The notes below the pieces were generated by a model. It ran no database searches and was not told the DNA's origin. It saw only the letters and a list, made by a program, of their open reading frames with translations. From Spisula solida (taxonomy: Eukaryota > Mollusca > Bivalvia > Venerida > Mactridae), in assembly GCA_947247005.1 (NCBI GenBank), contig OX365946.1:51920734-51984733 (forward strand): a stretch of 64,000 bases of DNA. The letters are read 5' to 3'. The position numbers were made by a program, and so were the translations under genes. Numbering within the stretch: position 1 is the first letter of the stretch; each line of letters starts with the position of its first letter. Shown piece after piece: positions 41,301 through 56,300 of this stretch.

Positions 41301-44300
41301 ATGTTGAGATGTATCAATCCTTTAGAAGCTAAAATGTTAGATGCTGCATGCGGGATTCATGTGAAATTCAGACTTGCTGGGGTATGTACTATGTTTATGT
41401 TACCTGTTTGTCCCATACAACTATGTTGATAATGTATTAATACATGAAATAAATATTATTCAGAGTTGTCATGTTACTAAAATACTGGCTATTTTTAAAA
41501 TCTTGATTGACCATTATAAATTATAGCTGCCTGAAGTTTGCATTACATTCCACATTAATTTGACATTCAAAATGATTAAACTCTGTGAAAAAAAATATTT
41601 TGAATGTCGAATTCAACATTTATTTGGATAATTCAACTTGTTTTGTTTTTGTAATGTCGAGTATCATGCAAAATTCATGCAGCAATAAATTATGGATATT
41701 ACTTTATTATATTTCTTTTTATTTTTGTACACATCTTAATGAATATATTTCTGTTACAATGATGCAGTTTTTACAGAGATTATAGGCAACTACTTTCTTG
41801 GTCATTTTAGCCCAAAAGCAAGATTGTTTAAGATCCACTCAACCACTTTTCTAATTTAGTCACTTTTCAAACCCGAAATACGTTCAACCGTTCTCATATT
41901 ATTTGATGGCGAAAATGCAAAATTTATCGCATGAATGACCACGCATACTTGGGCAAGTGGATTTGATTTTTAATTATTTAGCTGTAAGGACTATTGCTTA
42001 TCACGTTTGTGTGCAACATATCGTCAAAAATTATGATCACAGTTAAACATATTTAGGGTTTTAAAAGTGACCAATTAGAAAAGTGGTTGAGTGTACACAA
42101 TTACAAAATTTTCTTTGATTGTTTGATAGAGTTTTAGGTATACTTATTTCTGACTGCTATTATATTTTACTAGGATCGATTTCCACCCAATATATATTAC
42201 AAGATCTACACTCATCGACCAATACAGGATTTATGTGCAAACAGTCCAAAAGATTACACAAAACCAAGCGTCAAATTGAAAATGGCGAAAGATCAACATA
42301 ATAGAGGACGACATGAAGTGGATTTAAAAGGTAGATACAATTACATGTAACCTGGATTCCATTGCCTAACTATACGCTTCCAAATTGGGTTATCGAGTGC
42401 TTTCCTAGCCCAGATGTAACTCGTTCATCGTGAATGACTTTTACTAAATATATGTAAAATATAAGGGAGAAAACTTTTGCCTGCTTTGATATGTAGAAAC
42501 AGGAGTTACTCCCCCCTAGTTGTTTTATGCTTGTTCTTGATGTAATTTACAAGAGAACAAATCATTATTTGCTTATATTTAAGTCATTTGGCTATCTTAA
42601 AATCATGGAAATATTCCACACAAAAACAATAGCGTTTGATACTCATCAAAATTATCAGATTGGGAAATGTGCATTTATTTCCATGACCTTCAAACACATA
42701 GAAAACATGCAAAATGTGGGTTTGTTTTAATCTATTGATATGAATTGCTTACTGAGAAACATGGTAGCTAATTGTATGCTCCATTAAATTGTATGCTCCA
42801 TTACTGTGAAAATTGACAAGAGCAGTATAAAGGTCAAGGTTTGCACAGGCCTTGAAAAGTCCTTGAATTTGGTTTCAACCTTGAAAAGTACTTGAATTAA
42901 GTGCTGCCTTGAAAAAATGCCAAAATGGTACTTATATGTAACTGAAAATCCTTGAATATAGGCAAACAGCCTTGAATATACATAAAAGTGTATGGGTGTT
43001 GTCAAAATCACTCATTATCTGCATAAAAAATGAAACAAATTTTTTTTCTTGCAGATTGAAAGTGAGACATTAAGTGCTAAGCAGTAGTCACAATGACAAT
43101 AATTTTCATGTTAATTCAGCTCAAAGAAAAAATCATACAATTCTACCTTCGTAAAGTTTGGAAAAATGCCTTGAATATACAAATTATACCTTGAAAACAC
43201 CTTGAACTTGGGTGTGAGAATTGTGTATGAACCATGACATTGTTTGTTGCATGATGAATGTAAAAGAAGTCGTATTATTTCTATAGCCTTGGTATACTTG
43301 TGTGTTGTAGATATGACAGGTTGGTATCAACGCATGGACAACAATGGCTGGCGTCTGGTCTCCGACAGACTTATACATCATATCATGTCTGATCCTGTCA
43401 CATGGGAGAGTTCACACAAGAAATACGAGTTTCACCATGATAAGGTAACACTTGTAAATTGCTTGGTTATCGCATGACTTTATCTAGTTCTTATATTATT
43501 TATTATATTTAATCTGGGTTAATAGATTGAGATAACACATTTTACCCACAGTATACAGTGTGCCCATGATAATGAGAAAGGCAGGAAAATTTCGTATATT
43601 CCACAAAGGTGGATTAATTAGATGTGCACAGTTCATCGGCGATGTTTTAGTTCGAAACTGACCATATTTCCATATTTGTTTACTTTAGTAATTTGTCACA
43701 CCAATTTTGCAACAGTTGACCAAACCGACTCATGTTTGTATACATCACATTAGCCTTGGCTCACTATACCTACCTATCTTGACCTCTTTGTGTTGTTTTG
43801 CCCCTAAGGCTATCACTGAAAACCCCATTCTTTCTGCTCAACATTCCACCTAGCCCCATGTCCATTCCTTCTTTGTCATTATGTTTGTCAATACTGGTTG
43901 TTCATTCAGATTTGTCGTCATTGACACCAGGAGCTCATTGCCTAACCAAAATGCTACCAAATAGCCTAACAAGCGCTTTAATACAAAAAGCAACAACAAA
44001 GGACCTTCACTGTTTCCCAGGATGGATTCATATTTTTAGCTCACCTGTCATAAAGTGATAGAGTGAGCTTTTGTGATCACTCTTCGTCCGTCCGTCAACA
44101 ATTGGGTTTTGTCCTCTCTAGTGGTCACAATTTTGGCCTAATCTTTATGAAACTTGGTCACAATGAACATCTCAACAAAATCTAGGTCAAGTTTGATATT
44201 GGGTCATCTGAGGTCAAAAACTAGGTCACTAGGTCAAATTATAGAAAAACCTTGTGTAGTCACTAGAGATCATAATTTTTAATAAATCTTTAAGAAACTT

Positions 44301-47300
44301 GGTCACAATGATCATGTCAACAAAATTTTGGCCAAGTTTGATTTTGGGTCATCTGGGGTCAAAATCAAGGTCACAATGTCAATTGAAATATTCCCGAGGG
44401 TCGTGGGTTCAATTCCACTGGGAGCATAATCTTTTTATTTTTTTAATTCTATTTTTTTAGGTGTTTAGGTATTTAAAGCATGTATTTGTACAGTTATATG
44501 GAGGAAAATATATTACCAGAGGCCACAATTTCGACTTAATCTTTATGAAATTTGGTCCTAATGATAATCTCAAAAAAATCTAGGTTAAGTTTGATATTAA
44601 TTAAGTCATCCGGGGTTAAAAGCTAGGTCACATGGTCAAATCATAAAAAAACTTGCAATAGAGGCTGAATTTCCTTAAATTTATTCAGAAAATGTAAAGG
44701 GTCACCATAGGGTGTGCATGCACTAGTACGACAGGTGAGCGACCTAGGGCCCTTTGGGCCCTCTTGTTCAATTCTGCTTCTGCGGTGTGCATCTGTGTTA
44801 TTCTACCTCTTGTCAGTATTCGCTGGCTGAAATGAGAAGGTCGTAAGTTTGACTTTCAACCTTATAAGACTCATGTATATTTGAAATCTGCATCACAAGG
44901 CGCTTCCTATGAACCTATTTTCGTGAAAATTGGAAAAGCTGGTCAATATGACCAAACTGTTGTTAAAAAGCTTGTTTTTCCATAAGTAAAGAGTAGTTGT
45001 CAGACAGTTTTTTTTCATGTTTTCTCAAAATATAGATTTTGTACTTACGACCTTCTCATTCTAAGCCAGCTTATTGTGACCAACTAATTGCAGTTTTACA
45101 CAAAGTGACAAGAGTGAGCTTTTGTGATCACTCTTCGTCAGTCCCTCAACAATTGGCTTGTGTAGACACTAGAGGTGACAATTTTAGCCTAATCTTTATG
45201 AAACTTGGTCACAATGATCATCTCAACAAAATCTAGGCCAAGTTCGATATTGGGTCATCTGGGGTCAAAAACTAGGTCACAAGGTCAAATCATAAAACAA
45301 CTTTGTGTAGTCACTAGAGGTCACAATTTTGACCTTATCTTTATGAAACTTGGTCACAATGATCATCTCAACAAAATCTAGGTTAAATTCAATATGGGAT
45401 AATCCAGGTTCAAAACTAGGTCACAAGGTCAAATCAGAGAAAACCCTTGTATAGTCACTAGAGGTCACAATATATTTTGGCCATATATCTATGAAACGTG
45501 GTAACAATGATCATCTCAACAAAATCTAGGTCATTTTCTATATTGGAACTAGGTCACTAGGGCTTACATGCACTACTACGACAGGTGAGCGACCTAAGGC
45601 CCTTTTGGCCCTCTTGTTATTATTTCTGTGTCTTCAGTATGTCTCATTTGCTGGATTATTGTATTATGAATAACATGCTTTAGTAGTTGTGACATTTTCT
45701 ATATTAATCATATATCATATCATTAAAACTATTTCTTATTCTACTGTTTTTTGCAAGTAGTCTCTGTGACTACAAAAATCATGATCAAGTAGTTTTGGAT
45801 TACGTATTTTCTTTGTATAATGACATATAATACACCTACATGTCACATTAGATCATCCTCTGTTCTTTCATCGTCATTCCATTACTTTTATTTTTTTGAA
45901 TTTTTTTCTGTAAATTTTTGCTTTATAATTGTGTAAAGATAAAACCACACGCATTCTGGCATTCCTGTACTTTTAATCATGTTATAATCGGTGTGTACTT
46001 ACTAATCCATATAACAGTGTAATTATTATCATTACTGTAAACTGAATTCACTCGTATCAATAAAGCTGCCTATTTGTTCATTATTTGATTCATCCAAATG
46101 TCTAAATTGACATAACATTTATGAACTTTGTGGGATGAAGTTTTGTGGGATGAAGTGCTTAAATATCTTTCAGCATATTGATTTAAAAGCTGTTATTCAA
46201 TAGGGTTGATTTTTTTTAATGAAATGTAAAATCCAGGAACATACACACCCCCCCCCCATGAAATGGCCTTCTTCACCAAAACCATGAAATTTCATCTCAT
46301 TGAAATTAAAAGATTTTACAATATTCTAGAGCTCTGTTAATTTGCATGAAGCATGTGTTCATGTGTTGTTTGACAGAGTTTTTACATAGAACATGATCTA
46401 GAGGTATTCTGCCAAAATGGTTCATAGTTTGTCCTTGAGGTCACATGGTTTCTATTGAGTCCTGTTTGGAAGACATTTTCAGTGTGTGGATTGGATGGGG
46501 TGACTTTCTATAAATAGGGGTCCTACAATTCTAGAATAATCATGAAATCTGGATTTGCTGCACCAGAAAGAATGAACTGAAATGCTGCAGAAAATGAAAG
46601 TTATTTGATGAAGTTATGGTCATATGAAATTACGTAAGCTGAATTTGACAATAGAACAATGTTTGAAACAGAGTTTTTGGTGTAGTGATATGTATTCATG
46701 GCAAACAAAAACTTGCATCTTGTTTTCAGGATTGGGCATTATGCCTCAGAAGGACCCCTGTATTAAATAAGGACAAAAAACATGTGGGTTCAAATTTTGG
46801 GTTTATTGAACTACAATATTAGTTCTAATCTTGATATTTCAAATTACTGGTAATGTGCTAGTCTATAGAATGCTATGTTATTTTAACAAGGGTTCTTCAA
46901 TAGCATGTAGCACCTACTTGATTCTACAAAAATCTTTTATAAATCACACAATCACCACTTCAGTGGATAAGAAATTGACTTGAGCATTATTATGCAATAA
47001 ATCTAAACATGTCCATGAATTAGTTCGCGATCCGATGAGAGAGCATTTAAAACCCCGTTCATATGCAATGAAGAGCTCAGTGCTGTTTATGTTCAAACAA
47101 AGCAGGTCCATAAATATCACGCCCAGAGTAAACAATATGCAACTACGAAGTTTGTCATAAATTCTAACTGTCTGTACTAGATGAAGTCTTGATAAATCTA
47201 CGACAACCTTGGAAATGACAGGCTGTGAAGTATAATTGAAATATGATTACAAAATGGTTATATGTACATGAAGATAGACAAGAAACCGCAATCTCATTAA

Positions 47301-50300
47301 AATCAGATCCTACATTTTGCTCCATTCCTTTACGCTGTTAGAGATCTGACTACACTTCGTAAGAGTTTATTGTCATGTTCAAGTGACCTTTCTGATGCAC
47401 AATGACGTCACACAGCCTCAGCAAACCTTCCCCGACTTTCAGATTTGTGAAAGAAGCGATTTGATTGGATAACGTAAAGTTCACATCAACATAACCCCAT
47501 ACGTAGTGTCTTCAGATCCTAAATCAGCTTAAAGTAGTGAAGCATAATAACGGTTTGCTTTGAATGAGATGGAGAAACTGCTCCATAATAGTTGTACATA
47601 AATATTTCCTTTCAGCTGGAGTCTGTTGCCTAACAAAACCGCTACCAAGCGCTCGGTAGCGCTACACTAGGAAACAGCTTGCTTCAGAAAAGCGCTTAGT
47701 AGCGGACGAAGCGGAAAAATTATATGCTACTGGTGAGCGCTCATGGAAAGCAGACCGTTTCATAGCAAGCGCTATTGAAGCGGTCGATTGCAAAAGTAAG
47801 CGCTAGGTAGCGCTCGCCTAGCAAAGTGTTAAAAAAATGGAATGCTATCGGCTGTTTTGTCTTACATCAAGTCCATCAAGGCATTGCTTTCAAACTTGGT
47901 ATATTTGTTTACCATCATAAGCCTTGAATTAAAGCGTAAGAGTTTTTAAGTTAATGAGCTCAGATAATAGATGTTTTATAAGCCAAATTGGTTGACCCTT
48001 TAATAGAGGTGACATGATAATTAACAAAAACTTTAATATTTTCAGCTACAAAGAAAACAAGATGTAGAGAAACGTAAGAAGAAGAAGAAAATAGAATGGA
48101 TGAAAAAAATGTAAGTTTGTTTATGGTATAACATTCTTAGAAATTGAACGGCAGTCAAATTGTTGTCTTTGTATGATATGACCTCTGTGAGGCGATAGGT
48201 CAGAAAGGTCAGGTGCACGCAAGTTGCTTGTAATGACATTCACATTATGACTATTATATTTTAGTTTATGATGTGTTTATTAAACTTTCCACACAAAACT
48301 GCTATTTTCATTATTAAAACATGTTCTCTTTTAACATGTAGATAATGTCAATGTGTCTTAATTAATTGTATATTCCTTTCTTTTTATTTCTCACCTAAAA
48401 CACCACCGTTAATCAGACTACATATATTATGATCTGATCAAATGTAGATATGTTTTCTTAGACTCATTTTCTAATTAGTGCAATAGCACCATATTTACAA
48501 AATTCAGTTTTTTACTAGTGTTTTAATGCAATTTTTAATGACAGATTAACGTAGGTGTTTTGGATTTAAACTACAATTCTGTATAGAATGGCAATGTATA
48601 TATATATCTATAATGATTAAGATGATGTTTTATATTAATTGTATATGTACATTGATGAGTCGTTAATAAAGAATAAATATATGTTCTCTGAGGAGTGGGC
48701 ACATATTATTGTAACACTGTTTAGCTACCATGACAATTAAAAACCTTTTGAACCGAATAATAAGATGTACAGTATGTTTAGCAAGAATCAAAGTGTATGA
48801 TGTTTGATAATAAGTTCAGTTGTGGTCGTAAATATTTTCATACGGAATTTTATCCTTGATATATATATATAGTCGCATAAATTGTAGGACACATGTTTTA
48901 ACAGATTTAACTGAACATAAATCATCCTCCCATGCGACCGCATTATGAAATGAAAATCGTTTTCATATCTGTACAATTTTGATTGCCGCTTTTCTTCGGT
49001 AATATGCTAATCAAACCAGTGCATCCTAATTTTATGGCTCAGTTTATGATAAAGACACATTAAAATGTTAAAATTTAGTCAAATTGAGTTTGTTGTGTTG
49101 ATAAAGTAGAATTTGTCATTGTTACGATTATAGCAGTAGGTTCAACTAGGTGTGACATTAATATTGTTAAGCCTCGACGATCACAAACAGGTATGGTGCG
49201 AAATCACATATTTATGTAAAAACAGAAACATTATTACTATTTTATGAGTGGTTGGAGCTTTATAGATATTTATCAAATATATTTTTTTGTTCACAATGTT
49301 TGTGAATTTAAGGGGGTTTTTAGCGACTAGTTCTTGCAGTTGTGTCAAGTTTTGACGGCTTAATCTAGTTTATATGATGAAATTTGTTTTATTGAAGGTA
49401 CAAAGACGGGATGTTAAAGGCCAAATCTGATGACAAGGAAACTGTACAACTTATAGAAGGGGCTGCTGCTGGTATGGTTCTAGGGTTATAATAGTTCTCC
49501 ATTAAAATAAAATTTTCAATGGCTATTAGTGACTGAAAAGTACCACTGTTTTTAAACTATTATAATAAAACATCCCTCATTGTGAAATATTTGTGCCCCT
49601 GTAACATTGCATCATGTGCATATCTAATTAGTACAAGATTATGCCCCCCCCCCATCTTTGATGAGCCGTTATATTCCTTTGCACATGTCAGTCTGTAGGA
49701 AGGTCGGTTGGTAGACTAAATAGTTTTGGTTCAATAACTCAAGAACGCTTTGCCCTAGGATCCTCAAACTTTACATGGAGGTTGGTGATCAACAGTAGAC
49801 TGCCCCTATTGAGTTTGTGGGGTCAGTAGGTCAAAGATCAAGGTCTTTGTGACCTTTACCTTTTCTGACTATTGGGCTGCCATGGGGGCATACTTGTTTT
49901 ACAAACATCTTGTGTTAAGTTATTATGTCTGTTCCACATTCTTTATTTCTAGAGGTGATAATTGTGAGTTAATCTTTATAAAACTTGGTGTAACTACTTG
50001 TTTCAATTATTTACTTTGTTTCTAATGCCCGGGTATCTTCTGATGCAGGAGGCATATAGTGATTGTCCTGCTTGTTTGTTCGCCCGTCCGTCCCATTAAA
50101 AATGTTAACCAAAACATTCAAGTTGTTGAAACTCAAGTTTTTTCCAAGTCTGTCAAGGCATTTTTTTCAAACTTTGCATACGTGTTTACTTTTATAAATA
50201 CCTGACATGGTCAATGCCATATAACACTATCCAATATTTTAATAGAGTTATGGCCCCTGATTGACTAAGCTTGTTATTATTGACAAGACTTGAGCGCAGT

Positions 50301-53300
50301 CATGTTTGGGTCACAAACTAGGTCTCTGCTTCAGATCAAAGAAAAGCTTGTTAACACTAAATATGTAAAATATATGGTATTTTAAACAGCTGTGTTTCTA
50401 TGTTTACAGGTATGGTAGCCACTGTAGATAATTATGGAACGGATGCATTAGAAGATTGGGAGGTGGATGAGTTATTAGATTGGACGACTAGTCTTAACTT
50501 TGATGAGTAAGTATCTGCTTGTATGAACATTTCTAAGTCTGCCAAACATGTATATCAGAGAATTTTATAAACATGTTAAAAATATTTTCTGATCAGTTAT
50601 GGTGAGAATAACTGGACTACATGTAGTTAGTGTAAAATGAGGCCTGGCAACCTTGTTTCTTCACTCAGGGGACAAAGGGGTTTTGTAATGGTTTGATTGT
50701 TCCCCCAAGTAAGATTCTTTGCAGAGAATATAACTGGCCATTTTACTTGCAATCATGCATGTCTTAGATAATTCCTAATTTATATATTTCTAACGGCTCT
50801 TTTTCATTCAGACGCTTATCTCACAAGGGGTTAGGAATTTGTTTTAGTGAAACTCGTACTTACACTCAGCACTCAGCACTCAAATATTGAAATTCAGTCT
50901 TCTGAGGTTCAGAGCGACACTTTTTGAAAACAAGAAGTTGTAATAATGTTAAATAGGTACTAAATATTATTATTAGCTTATTTCATAGTGAAATTTAGTG
51001 TATTTGTAAGCTATAAATGTAATTTTTCAGTCTGAGTCCTGAGTGTGGCACTCAGATTCAATAATTACATTTATACATCATAAATAATGACATAAAAAGT
51101 GTAACAAATATTATTTTATACACTCATTTAACAATTTTATACATTTTCCTCATCAAAATTTGCAATCTAGGACAAAGAATAGCTCATTATATCACATTTT
51201 CAATATTTGAGTGTTGAGTGTAAGTATTCTCTGTAATCACGGTCCCTGGACTTGCTTACTTAAGTTTCACCCAGGCGTCAATCTCCTGAAGCATCTCAGA
51301 TAGAAATCTCAACTCAAATTGAGTCTGAATAAGAGTTAAATCTGAAGTTCCAGATCTTGAAATTTTTCTTTAATAAACTCAGAATAACATTTCTGATTAG
51401 TGTTGCTAATTATTAGTTCACCCTGGCATGGAAATTAACATAAAGCCACCTGCCAATATTTGAGATGAGATCTTGCTCAGATTGAGATGTTTCAGGAGTT
51501 TGGGACCAGGTTAATGTTTTGAAAAACAGAGTTATAGCCCTTCAGTTATGATTAAAGACTATTATATAAATGACACATAGCTTTGTGGGTAACAGTAAAA
51601 ATGTCAGTCTGAGGAAAGTACCGTTGTCCAAGGCCAAATGTCGAGGGTAACAGTACTTTCCAAGGACTGACATTTTTACTGTTACACACAAAGCTATGTG
51701 TTATTTATTTTATTACCCCAAATTATTTTCAAGAAAATACTGTTAAAAAATTACTATCACCCATAATGCTCAAGAAAATACTGTTAACAATTTACTATCA
51801 CCCATAATGCTCAAGAAAATACTGTTAAAAAATTACTATCACCCATAATGCTCAAGAAAATACTGTTAAAAAATTACTATCACCCATAATGCTCAAGAAA
51901 ATACTGTTAAAAAATACTATCACCCATAATGCTCAAGAAAATACTGTTAAAAATTACTATAACCCATAATGCTCAAGAAAATACTGTTAAAAAATTACTA
52001 TCTCCCATAATGCTCAAGAAAATACTGTTAAAAAATACTATCACCCATAATGCTCAAGAAAATACTGTTAAAAATTACTATAACCCATAATGCTCAAGAA
52101 AATACTGTTAAAAATTACTATAACCCATAATGCTCAAGAAAATACTGTTAAAAAATTACTATCTCCCTGTGACAGTAAAAAATGTTCAATCACATGGTAC
52201 CGTGGATTTCAGTAAAATTGTTCTCTGTTAGCCTAAGGGAAATTAACATTACGTAAAAAGTGAGGGGTAATAATATGAGCTAATTGGTGGTATGTGATAC
52301 ACATTGAGTAAATAATTTGTTATATTTTCTAGTTACCAGAATGGATGGAAGGAACTTGCCACAAGCGCTCACTCCGAGAAGCAAATAGGTTTGTATTCTG
52401 TTCTGTAGTACCACATTTCACAACCCCCATCCATCCACTTGTAATACTTAGTTTTAACTTATCCCTTTACTTCATAGATCCCTAACATGTTAAGGCCTAA
52501 AGTAAAATATTGTTGGTTTGACCTTTACCTGCCTACCCAATACAATTGCCCCCACTCAAATAATTATATTGATCTCCAGAGAAAATAAATACTTTCATAT
52601 TTTATTTGACAAGGCCAGAACATTTTAATGTTACTATTTACATTTATTTTCAAAGATTTATATGTTACAAGCATACAGTTGACAGAAAGTCTACAAAGAG
52701 TAGCTACAACTTGCAAGCAATATATAATAAATAGACATATTACTGAGACAACACAAAATCCACACAATCAAAATAAAATAAAATTATTTACCTACCTGCC
52801 TACCCAATGTAAAAATATTGGGTTGGTAAAGATCAAACAAACATTATTTGATTTAGGCTTTACCTACAGTATTAATTACACTTATAAGAGATTGGATAGT
52901 CATATTGATATTATATGTTACATCTCCATACTGGTTATTTGACAATACACATGGGTGAAAGTTTTCAGGGATATGCCTACACATGGGTGAAAGTTTTCAG
53001 GGATATGCCTGAACTTCAGGTTTTTGAGACTTCAAAAAAGTCTGTTTTTCTTTATTTTCCCTCTATGAATGGTCAATTTTTGAGGATTTCCGGTTTTCAG
53101 AATTTCTAACTTTCACCCATGAATACATTTTGATTGCTACTCATCAAAGTGTTATAATCAGGGGTTCCACTAGCTTCTAAATCTGAAAGGTCATTTTGAA
53201 ACCTTTGACTTAATATTTCCATTTTATAGGCAAAATACATAATTTTATGATTTTAAGAGAAAATGACCCTTCATACCATAATCTTGAGGTTCAAAATGGG

Positions 53301-56300
53301 GCTGTTTAGAAATTTAAAAGGTCAAAACTGCTACTCCCTTGTCTAATGGAACCCCTGTATAATGTAAGGCAATGTTTTCTTAGGAAAAGTTTTATTTCCG
53401 CTATTGGTTGTCAATCATTCCATGTCATTATTTGAAAATAACTGGTAGTGGAAATGGATTAGAAGCGTGAAGTTACCTATGGAGTAAAGGATTAACTTAA
53501 GAATATATATTATTTTTAGCTTCACTATTCGTAGAATAAGGGGAGCTATTGCAGTCACCCAAGCGTCGGCGTCGGTGTCGGTGTCGGCGTAACACTTTTG
53601 TTAAAGTTTAGGTACAGGTTCTTTAACCTCTTATATTCGGTAAGTCCTTTGAGATATTGCTTTCATACTTTGCATACTTGTTTCCCATCATGTCCCCAAC
53701 CCATATGCAGGAGTAGGCAAGTCTACAAGGCATTTTGTTGAAATTATGCCTTTTTTTTATACTTAGTGCAAATAGTGCAAATGTTAAAGTTTAGGTACAG
53801 GTTTTTTAGCCTCTAATATCTTCATAGTGCAATGACATATTGCTTTGATACTTTGCATGCTTGTTCACCATCATGACCCCAACCCATACACAGGGGTAGG
53901 TAACTCTATTAGGCATTTTGGTGGAATTATGCCCCCTTTTTTTAACTTAGTGCAAATGTTAAAGTTTAGGTACAGGTTTTTTTACCTCAAATATTTTCAA
54001 AGTGCATTTGCATATTGCTTTGCATACTTGTTCTCCATCATGACCCAACCCCTAAACATGGGTGGATAACTCTATCGAGCATTTTGTTGAAATTATGCCC
54101 CCTTTTGGACTTGGAAATGCAAATGTTAAAGTTTAGGTACAGGTTTTTTAGCCTCTAATATCTTCATAGTGCATTGACATTTTGCTTTAATACTTTGCAT
54201 ACTTGTTCACCATCATGACCCCAACCCATACACAGGGGTAGGTTACTCTATTAAGCATTTTGTTGAAATTATGCCCCCTTTTTTCAACTTAGTGCAAATG
54301 TTGAAGTTTAGGTACAGGTTTTTTCACCTCTAATATTTTCAAAGTGCATTCACATATTGCTTTGCATACTTGTTCTCCACCTTGACCCCAACCCCTACAC
54401 TGGGGTAGGTAATTCTATCGAGCATTTTGTTGAAATTATGCCCCCTTTTGGACTTGGAAATGCAAATGTTAAAGTTTAGGTACAGGTTTTTTAACCTCTA
54501 ATATCTTCAAAGTGCATTGACATATTGCTTTGATACTTTGCATACTTGTTCACTATCATGACCCCAACCCATACACAGGGGTAGGTAACTCTATTAAGCA
54601 TTTTGGTGAAATTATGCCCCCTTTTTCAACTTAGTGCAAATGTTAAAGTTTAGGTACAGGTTTTTTCACCTCTTATATTTTCAAAGTGCATTCATATATT
54701 GCTATGCATAATGGTTCTCCATCCTGACCCAACCCCTACACAGGGGTGGGTAACTCTATCAAGCATTTTGTTGAAATTATGCCCCCTTTTGGACTTGGAA
54801 ATGCAAATGTTAAAGTTTAGGTACAGGTTTTTTAACCTCTAATATCTTCAAAGTGCATTGATATATTGCTTTAATACTTCGCACACTTGTTCACCAGCAT
54901 GACCCCAACCCCTACACAGGAGAAGATAATTATTTAGCATTTTGTTGAAATTATGCCCCGTTGTGGACTAAGAAATGCTTATTAATTTGCCACCATGACC
55001 TAGAGGACCTACACATTAGAAGGCAACAGTCCTGCATAATTTGTCCAAATTATCCCCCTTTTTCGACATAGAAGCCCCAACCTCTACACAGCTGAGGGTA
55101 ATGCTGCTGTTATGAAGCATTTTGTTTTGAAATTATAATGATTGTACTGTCCTAGCATGGCGCCGCGAATAGTGGAGCGCGCTGTTCGTGGACAGCTCTT
55201 GTTAATTAAATTGCTTAAAGTAGCATAGTTCTTAGATACAGAAGTGCAATTATTTGATGTATTCACACTCCAATTCTGCTTTCATTGAGTATTTTATAGG
55301 ATGCTTTGTAGGCATGCTAGACAGTGTAGTTGATAATATACAAGTTATGAAAGAACACCCTATTTTAAATATTATAATTCTGTTAATTCTGTGCATTGTG
55401 ATTCCTTGTGTGTATCTTGGATATGTAAAAGATATTGTACTAGTTTTTGGTCAAAAGTGTCTTCTTACATGGGTTATTGTACTGTTTGGTGAGGACGAAT
55501 AACATAATTGTCTGAGGCGAATCAGTGGGCGTGTTGGAGTAAAAAGTAACCTTTAACATTGTTAATGCAAACAATTGTGGGAAGATGCAGCCTAGTAATA
55601 GAATGTGGAAATATTGTTATTTGGTAACCTTGGGAACAGATTTTGTAGAGGTGGTCTTCTTGTTTTTTTTAAATTGAATAATATTAATTAATAATTAAAA
55701 GAGGTTTTTGCGGGGAAGACACGCTACAAATCTAGTACTTCCATAGATCGTAAACCATTCCTGGACTGGTGTTTTATTTAATGTCTATAACGACAATTTT
55801 ATAGCCAAAGTGCCGAGTGCAGTATGGGATAGAATGTGCACAGCGTCTGATTCGACGACAGGTTTGTCCAATGTGATTGTAGTGCACTACAGAGATTATA
55901 TGACAGTGTCAGAATGATGTCTTGTTCTCTTATGCTTTTGAATATTAAACAGAAATGTTGCTAATTTTGTTTATATGTGCGTCAAAATGTGTCTTGTCTG
56001 TGTTTATTTTGAGTTGTAGAAATATTCATTTCTTATTTGACCAATTTTGTAGCTGTTCGACCGAGCACAGTGGGGACTTTTCATGTTGACAGCTCTCGTT
56101 ATTTATCAACAAATTATAACTCCCTGGGTAACTCATGTAAGGACATGGCCCCTTTAGAAACCAAAAGGGTTTTCTCTATGAGAAAGGTGCGCAGTGCGGG
56201 ACCCACGAAGGTGACAATCACTGAAGTGTTGATATTATGATCATACCCACTATTAGCGTATTATTTAGCATATGGGTATTTGCTTACATACTGGTCAGAA

